Of a DNA stretch of 64,000 nt, positions 61,291 to 64,000 are shown one piece after another. Positions within the stretch are counted from its first letter, which is position 1. Each line of letters starts with the position of its first letter. The stretch comes from Conexibacter sp. CPCC 205762. Lineage in GTDB: Bacteria > Actinomycetota > Thermoleophilia > Solirubrobacterales > Solirubrobacteraceae. The translations under genes were made by a program, and so were the position numbers. The DNA lies in the NCBI RefSeq assembly GCF_030646155.1, contig NZ_JAUTDN010000016.1, forward strand, positions 37,918-101,917. The letters are read 5' to 3'. Under the pieces are notes generated by a model that was not told the DNA's origin, did not search any database, and saw nothing but the letters and a program-made list of their open reading frames with translations.

Positions 61291-61692
61291 TCAGCGCTCG
61301 TCGACGATGGCCTTCGGGTACCAGCTGCCGGAGCGGCGTCCGAGCGTCATCTGCGTGCTCGCACCGGCGGCGGTCGCGCGGAAGACGGCGAGGTCGGAGT
61401 CGGTGCCCGGCTCGTCGACGATCTGGATCAGCTCCAGCTGCTCGAGCTCGGTGCCGGGGCGATGCTCGGCGAAGGCGGCGCGCGCGGCCGCGTCGAGCGT
61501 CGTGCGCTCCCAGCCGTGGTCGGTCGCGGTCGCGGCGGCGAGCTGGCGGTCGACGGCGGTGAGGCTCTCGCTGAAGGAGGCGGCGCCGGCGCGGTTGCGG
61601 CGCGTCGCGACGACGGCGCCGAGCGCGGCGACGACCAGGAACAGGCCGAGCAGCGCGAGGATGACGATCAGGACGGTGTCCACGCCCGCCAT
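61291..61692 (-). CDS. Small single-TM hypothetical protein
   Basis: This 133-aa protein has an N-terminal membrane helix (about 6-28, [22 protein letters not shown]). A soluble domain follows, with a helix ([16 protein letters not shown]) and a beta-rich end ([17 protein letters not shown]). No family is recognised. It lies between sigH and purU on the same strand. Confidence 0.6.
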   Translation of the reverse strand: MAGVDTVLIVILALLGLFLVVAALGAVVATRRNRAGAASFSESLTAVDRQLAAATATDHGWERTTLDAAARAAFAEHRPGTELEQLELIQIVDEPGTDSDLAVFRATAAGASTQMTLGRRSGSWYPKAIVDER

Positions 61693-61763
61693 CGTAGACG
61701 GACGCGGCCGGAGCGGCAGCGCGGGGTGTGGGCGCGCCGCCGCTCCGTGTCGCTGTTCGAGAC

Positions 61764-62420
61764 CTACAGCAGGACGTTGCGCGCGGCCAGGTGCGTGCCG
61801 ACCTTGCGCTTGACGCGCTGGAGCGCGTTGTCGACCGTCTTCGTATCGCAGCCGAGCTTGTCGCCGACGGCCTCGTAGGAGTGGCCGTCGAGGTAGAGCG
61901 ACAGCACGCGCGACTCGAGGTCTGACAGCACGGTCGAGAGGCAGGCGACGAGCGCGCGCAGCTCCTCGCTGCTGATCACCTGGTTGACCGGGTCGTGGAC
62001 GGTCGGGCCCGGGATCACCTCGTCGAGCGTCGGGTCGCCGTCACCGGTCGCGGACGCGGGCGAGGCCGAGAACGAGACGTACTGGTTGAGCGGCGTGTGC
62101 TTGTTGCGCGTCGCCGTCTTGACGGCGGTGATGATCTGGCGCGTGATGCACAGCTCCGCGAAGTTGCGGAAGCTCGACTCGCGATCGGTGCGGTAGTCGC
62201 GGATCGCCTTGTAGAGCCCGACGAGGCCTTCCTGGATCAGGTCGTCGGAGTCGCCCCCGGCGAGGAAGTAGGAGGAGGCCTTCAGCCGGACGAAGCCGTA
62301 GTAGCGGCGCACGAGTCTGTCGTACGCGTCCGGGTTGCCCTGCTTCGCGAGGGCGATGAGGAACCCGTCGTCAAGCTGGACTTGACCTTGAGGGTTATGG
62401 GAGATTCGAGCCACGAGCAC
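61764..62420 (-). CDS. sigH: SigH-type sigma factor
   Basis: This 218-aa sigma factor is of the sporulation SigH type. Region 2 reads LVRRYYGFVRLKASSYFLAGGDSDDLIQEGLVGLYKAIRDY. FRNFAELCITRQIITAVKTATRNKHTPLN is the strongly conserved core of SigH. Region 4 is LSDLESRVLSLYLDGHSYEAVGDKLGCDTKTVDNALQRVKRKV. In Firmicutes sigH also follows rlmB. The organism need not sporulate; the family is found across Thermoleophilia. The ATG is at 62420. Confidence 0.88.
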   Translation of the reverse strand: MLVARISHNPQGQVQLDDGFLIALAKQGNPDAYDRLVRRYYGFVRLKASSYFLAGGDSDDLIQEGLVGLYKAIRDYRTDRESSFRNFAELCITRQIITAVKTATRNKHTPLNQYVSFSASPASATGDGDPTLDEVIPGPTVHDPVNQVISSEELRALVACLSTVLSDLESRVLSLYLDGHSYEAVGDKLGCDTKTVDNALQRVKRKVGTHLAARNVLL

Positions 62421-62796
62421 ACCCTTCTGACGCCCACCTGCTCGGTGTGAGCGTCCTGTCGTAGCGCATTACCTCCCCAGGCGCTGCTACTTGATAGGTC
62501 AGGGTGGATCGAAAGCCTCTATGACCCTCGACGAGCCTCAAGCTGAGGTCCACCCTTATCGGGCGTGGAGACTGCCACAGTTATGGAACGCCTGTCAAGC
62601 GCTCGCTGCAGGATCGGTTGCAGGCCGGACCTGGGAAAGCAGGAAAGCCCGCCGTCACGGCGGTTTCTGGCGCACGGACGCGACCAGGCAGGGGTGGACG
62701 AGCGGGCTCGCGCCCCCCTCCCCCACTCCGCCCAGCGACGCTCGGCGCGCCGCCGAGCGGCGGCGCGCATAGCGCGTCAGTGTCTGCGGCGCCGGC
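62421..62796. other. Intergenic region between rlmB and sigH
   Basis: The 376-base gap contains the rlmB terminator at 62745-62768 and presumably the sigH promoter near 62440-62560, a relatively AT-rich stretch. Short open frames on both strands show no coding character. Confidence 0.5.
62745..62768 (-). terminator. Terminator of rlmB-like gene
   Basis: GCGCGCCGCC-GAGC-GGCGGCGCGC is a perfect 10-bp stem with a 4-base loop, 28 bases after the stop codon at 62797. Confidence 0.72.
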
Positions 62797-64000
62797 TCAG
62801 CCGCGCTTGGCGGCGTCGCGCTGGCGCACGATCTCGTAGACCAGCGCGGAGGCGGCGGCGCTGACGTTGAGCGACTCGATCTGGCCGCGCAGCGGCAGCG
62901 CGATCAGCGCGTCGCAGTTGGCCGCGACGCGCGGCCGCAAGCCGCGCCCCTCGGAGCCGAGCACGAGCACGACGCCCGCCCCGGCGTAGTCGACCTGCGT
63001 GTACGGTCTCCCGCCCGCGCCCTCGGCGCCGTAGCGCCAGCAGCCGGCGGCGCTGGCCGCGGCGAGGAAGTCGGCGAGGTTGCGCACCTGCGCGATCGGC
63101 ATGTGCTCGACGGCGCCGGCCGACGCCTTGCAGACGGCCGGCGTCACCTCCGCCGCGCGCCGCTCCGGCATCACGACGCCGGTCGCGCCGGCGCACTCCG
63201 CCGTGCGCACGATCGCGCCGAGGTTCTGCGGATCCTGGATCTCGTCGAGCGCGACGATCAGCGGCCGGTGGACTCTCAGCAGCTCGTCGACATAGGCGTA
63301 TCTGAACGCCTGCACCTGCGCGCAGACGCCCTGGTGGTCGGGCGAGCCGCAGCGGCGCTCGATCCAGTCGTTGTCGGTGACGACGTTGACGTCGACCATG
63401 CCGCCGCCCTGCGCCTCCGCCAGCCACGGCTCCTGCGCGGCCGAGGAGGTCGCCCAGACGTGCTCGACGGTCCGCGGCCCGCGCAGCGCCTCGTGGACGG
63501 CGTTGCGGCCGTAGAGGACCTGGCGGTCGTCCGGCGGCGTCCACGCCTCGCGCTCGCGTCTGGGGGGCGTCGGCGCGACCTGCGCCAGCCGCTGCTCGGA
63601 GCCGCGCGCGCCGGGGCGGCCGGGGCCGCGCACGCCGGGCTCGGCGAGGCCGCGCGCTCTGCGCGCGCGGGCGCTTCTCGCGCCCGGTCCGTGCTTGCCG
63701 CCGGCTCTGCGCGATCTGCGCGTCGGCGCACGCTCCGGGCGCTCCTCGCGCCGGTCGCCGAAGCCGCGCCCGCCGCCGTCGCCGCCGTCGAAGCCGCGCC
63801 CGCCGCCGGCCGCGTCACCGCCGAAGCCGCGTCTGCCGCCATGACCGCCCGCGCGCCCGCCGGACGCCCCGCGCCCAGCGTCATCGCCAAAGCCGCGCCC
63901 GCCGCCGTCGCCGAAACCGCGCCCGCCGCCGGACGCCCCGCGCCCGCCGCCGTCGCCGAAACCGCGCCCGCCGCCGGACGCCCCGCGCCCGCCGCCGTCG
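62797..64000 (-). CDS. rlmB: RlmB-type 23S rRNA 2'-O-methyltransferase with RGG-rich extension (5' partial)
   Basis: The C-terminal 240 residues are a TrmH/SpoU methyltransferase. The N-terminal substrate domain is VLYGRNAVHEALRG. The SPOUT motifs are EIQDPQNLGAIVRTAECAG (1), LVLGSEGRGL (2) and LPLRGQIESLNVSAAASALVYE-type (3). It would methylate a 23S rRNA guanosine with SAM. The frame stays open upstream of the first plausible GTG (63633) to the window edge. It encodes over 120 residues of basic, then Gly/Arg/Phe-rich sequence (GGGRGFGD and GGGRGASG repeats). Such RG/RGG tails bind RNA. The true start is outside the window. Synteny with sigH supports the call. Confidence 0.82.
   Translation of the reverse strand, partial: DGGGRGASGGGRGFGDGGGRGASGGGRGFGDGGGRGFGDDAGRGASGGRAGGHGGRRGFGGDAAGGGRGFDGGDGGGRGFGDRREERPERAPTRRSRRAGGKHGPGARSARARRARGLAEPGVRGPGRPGARGSEQRLAQVAPTPPRREREAWTPPDDRQVLYGRNAVHEALRGPRTVEHVWATSSAAQEPWLAEAQGGGMVDVNVVTDNDWIERRCGSPDHQGVCAQVQAFRYAYVDELLRVHRPLIVALDEIQDPQNLGAIVRTAECAGATGVVMPERRAAEVTPAVCKASAGAVEHMPIAQVRNLADFLAAASAAGCWRYGAEGAGGRPYTQVDYAGAGVVLVLGSEGRGLRPRVAANCDALIALPLRGQIESLNVSAAASALVYEIVRQRDAAKRG
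63911..64000. repeat. Two perfect 45-bp tandem repeats in the rlmB extension
   Basis: Positions 63911-63955 and 63956-64000 are identical and in frame. Each encodes 15 residues, DGGGRGASGGGRGFG, on the minus strand. Degenerate units continue to about 63760. The array runs off the window edge. Confidence 0.9.

Noticed and set aside
62491..62772. Small plus-strand gene in the rlmB-sigH gap
   Set aside because: It has no ribosome binding site, overlaps the terminator hairpin and shows no coding character.

Overview
The window looks like chromosome from a high-GC actinobacterium of the class Thermoleophilia (Conexibacter/Solirubrobacter type). This is inferred from the very high GC content, a SigH-type sigma factor directly downstream of an RlmB-type rRNA methyltransferase, a cobalamin riboswitch in front of metE, and many secreted proteins that end in Arg/Lys-rich beta domains. 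No single gene proves the taxon. An oddity is the heavy use of the arginine codon AGA in some genes (secreted, membrane and phage tail proteins) and its near absence in others.

Positions 1-10556 are the right arm of a prophage inserted at the 3' end of a tRNA-Thr(TGT) gene (10557-10628, minus strand). It runs from a baseplate/tail-fibre module (J-like baseplate protein, tail protein I with an inserted carbohydrate-binding-like domain, lectin-like protein, three tandem related fibre proteins) through small coiled-coil/membrane proteins. A divergent repressor switch with a tandem 13-bp operator follows, then an early operon of replication proteins, an excisionase-like protein and a tyrosine integrase that carries an extra helix-turn-helix insert. 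Terminase, portal, capsid and the other attachment site lie outside the window.

Positions 10.6-36.2 kb are ordinary chromosome. They hold a secreted beta-helix protein, an HxlR regulator divergent from an LLM/FAD-oxidase fusion, an AI-2E-type permease, a CtpE-like P-type ATPase, and a riboswitch-controlled metE whose frame is broken by one in-frame TGA exactly at a conserved Cys. A coupled MetE-like paralogue follows. Next come a MarR/MFS efflux pair, a TIGR03767-type metallophosphoesterase, a lone MlaE/YrbE permease, an ABC-2 exporter, a large LuxR regulator, a DedA-PAP2 fusion, and a CYTH-CHAD pair linked to polyphosphate.

Positions 36.3-59.7 kb are dominated by exported proteins. Two of unknown function come first, then an FtsH protease, a TctC-like exported protein, an ECF sigma factor with a probable anti-sigma partner, and a small DNA-binding regulator. 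After these lies a minus-strand block: a PKD-domain protein, two tandem PstS-like proteins, and a four-gene operon (685, 701, 586 and 1582 aa) of signal-peptide, beta-propeller-like proteins coupled by three identical ATGA overlaps. The largest has a C-terminal membrane anchor and a metallophosphoesterase-like domain that has lost its metal ligands. A 9-bp box, TGTTKACGC on the plus strand, recurs upstream of the transcription units of this block. This is the best candidate in the window for an undescribed cell-surface system.

The right end (59.9-64.0 kb) has a DUF202 protein, PurU, a small membrane protein, SigH, and RlmB with a long RG/RGG-rich N-terminal extension encoded partly by perfect 45-bp repeats running to the window edge.
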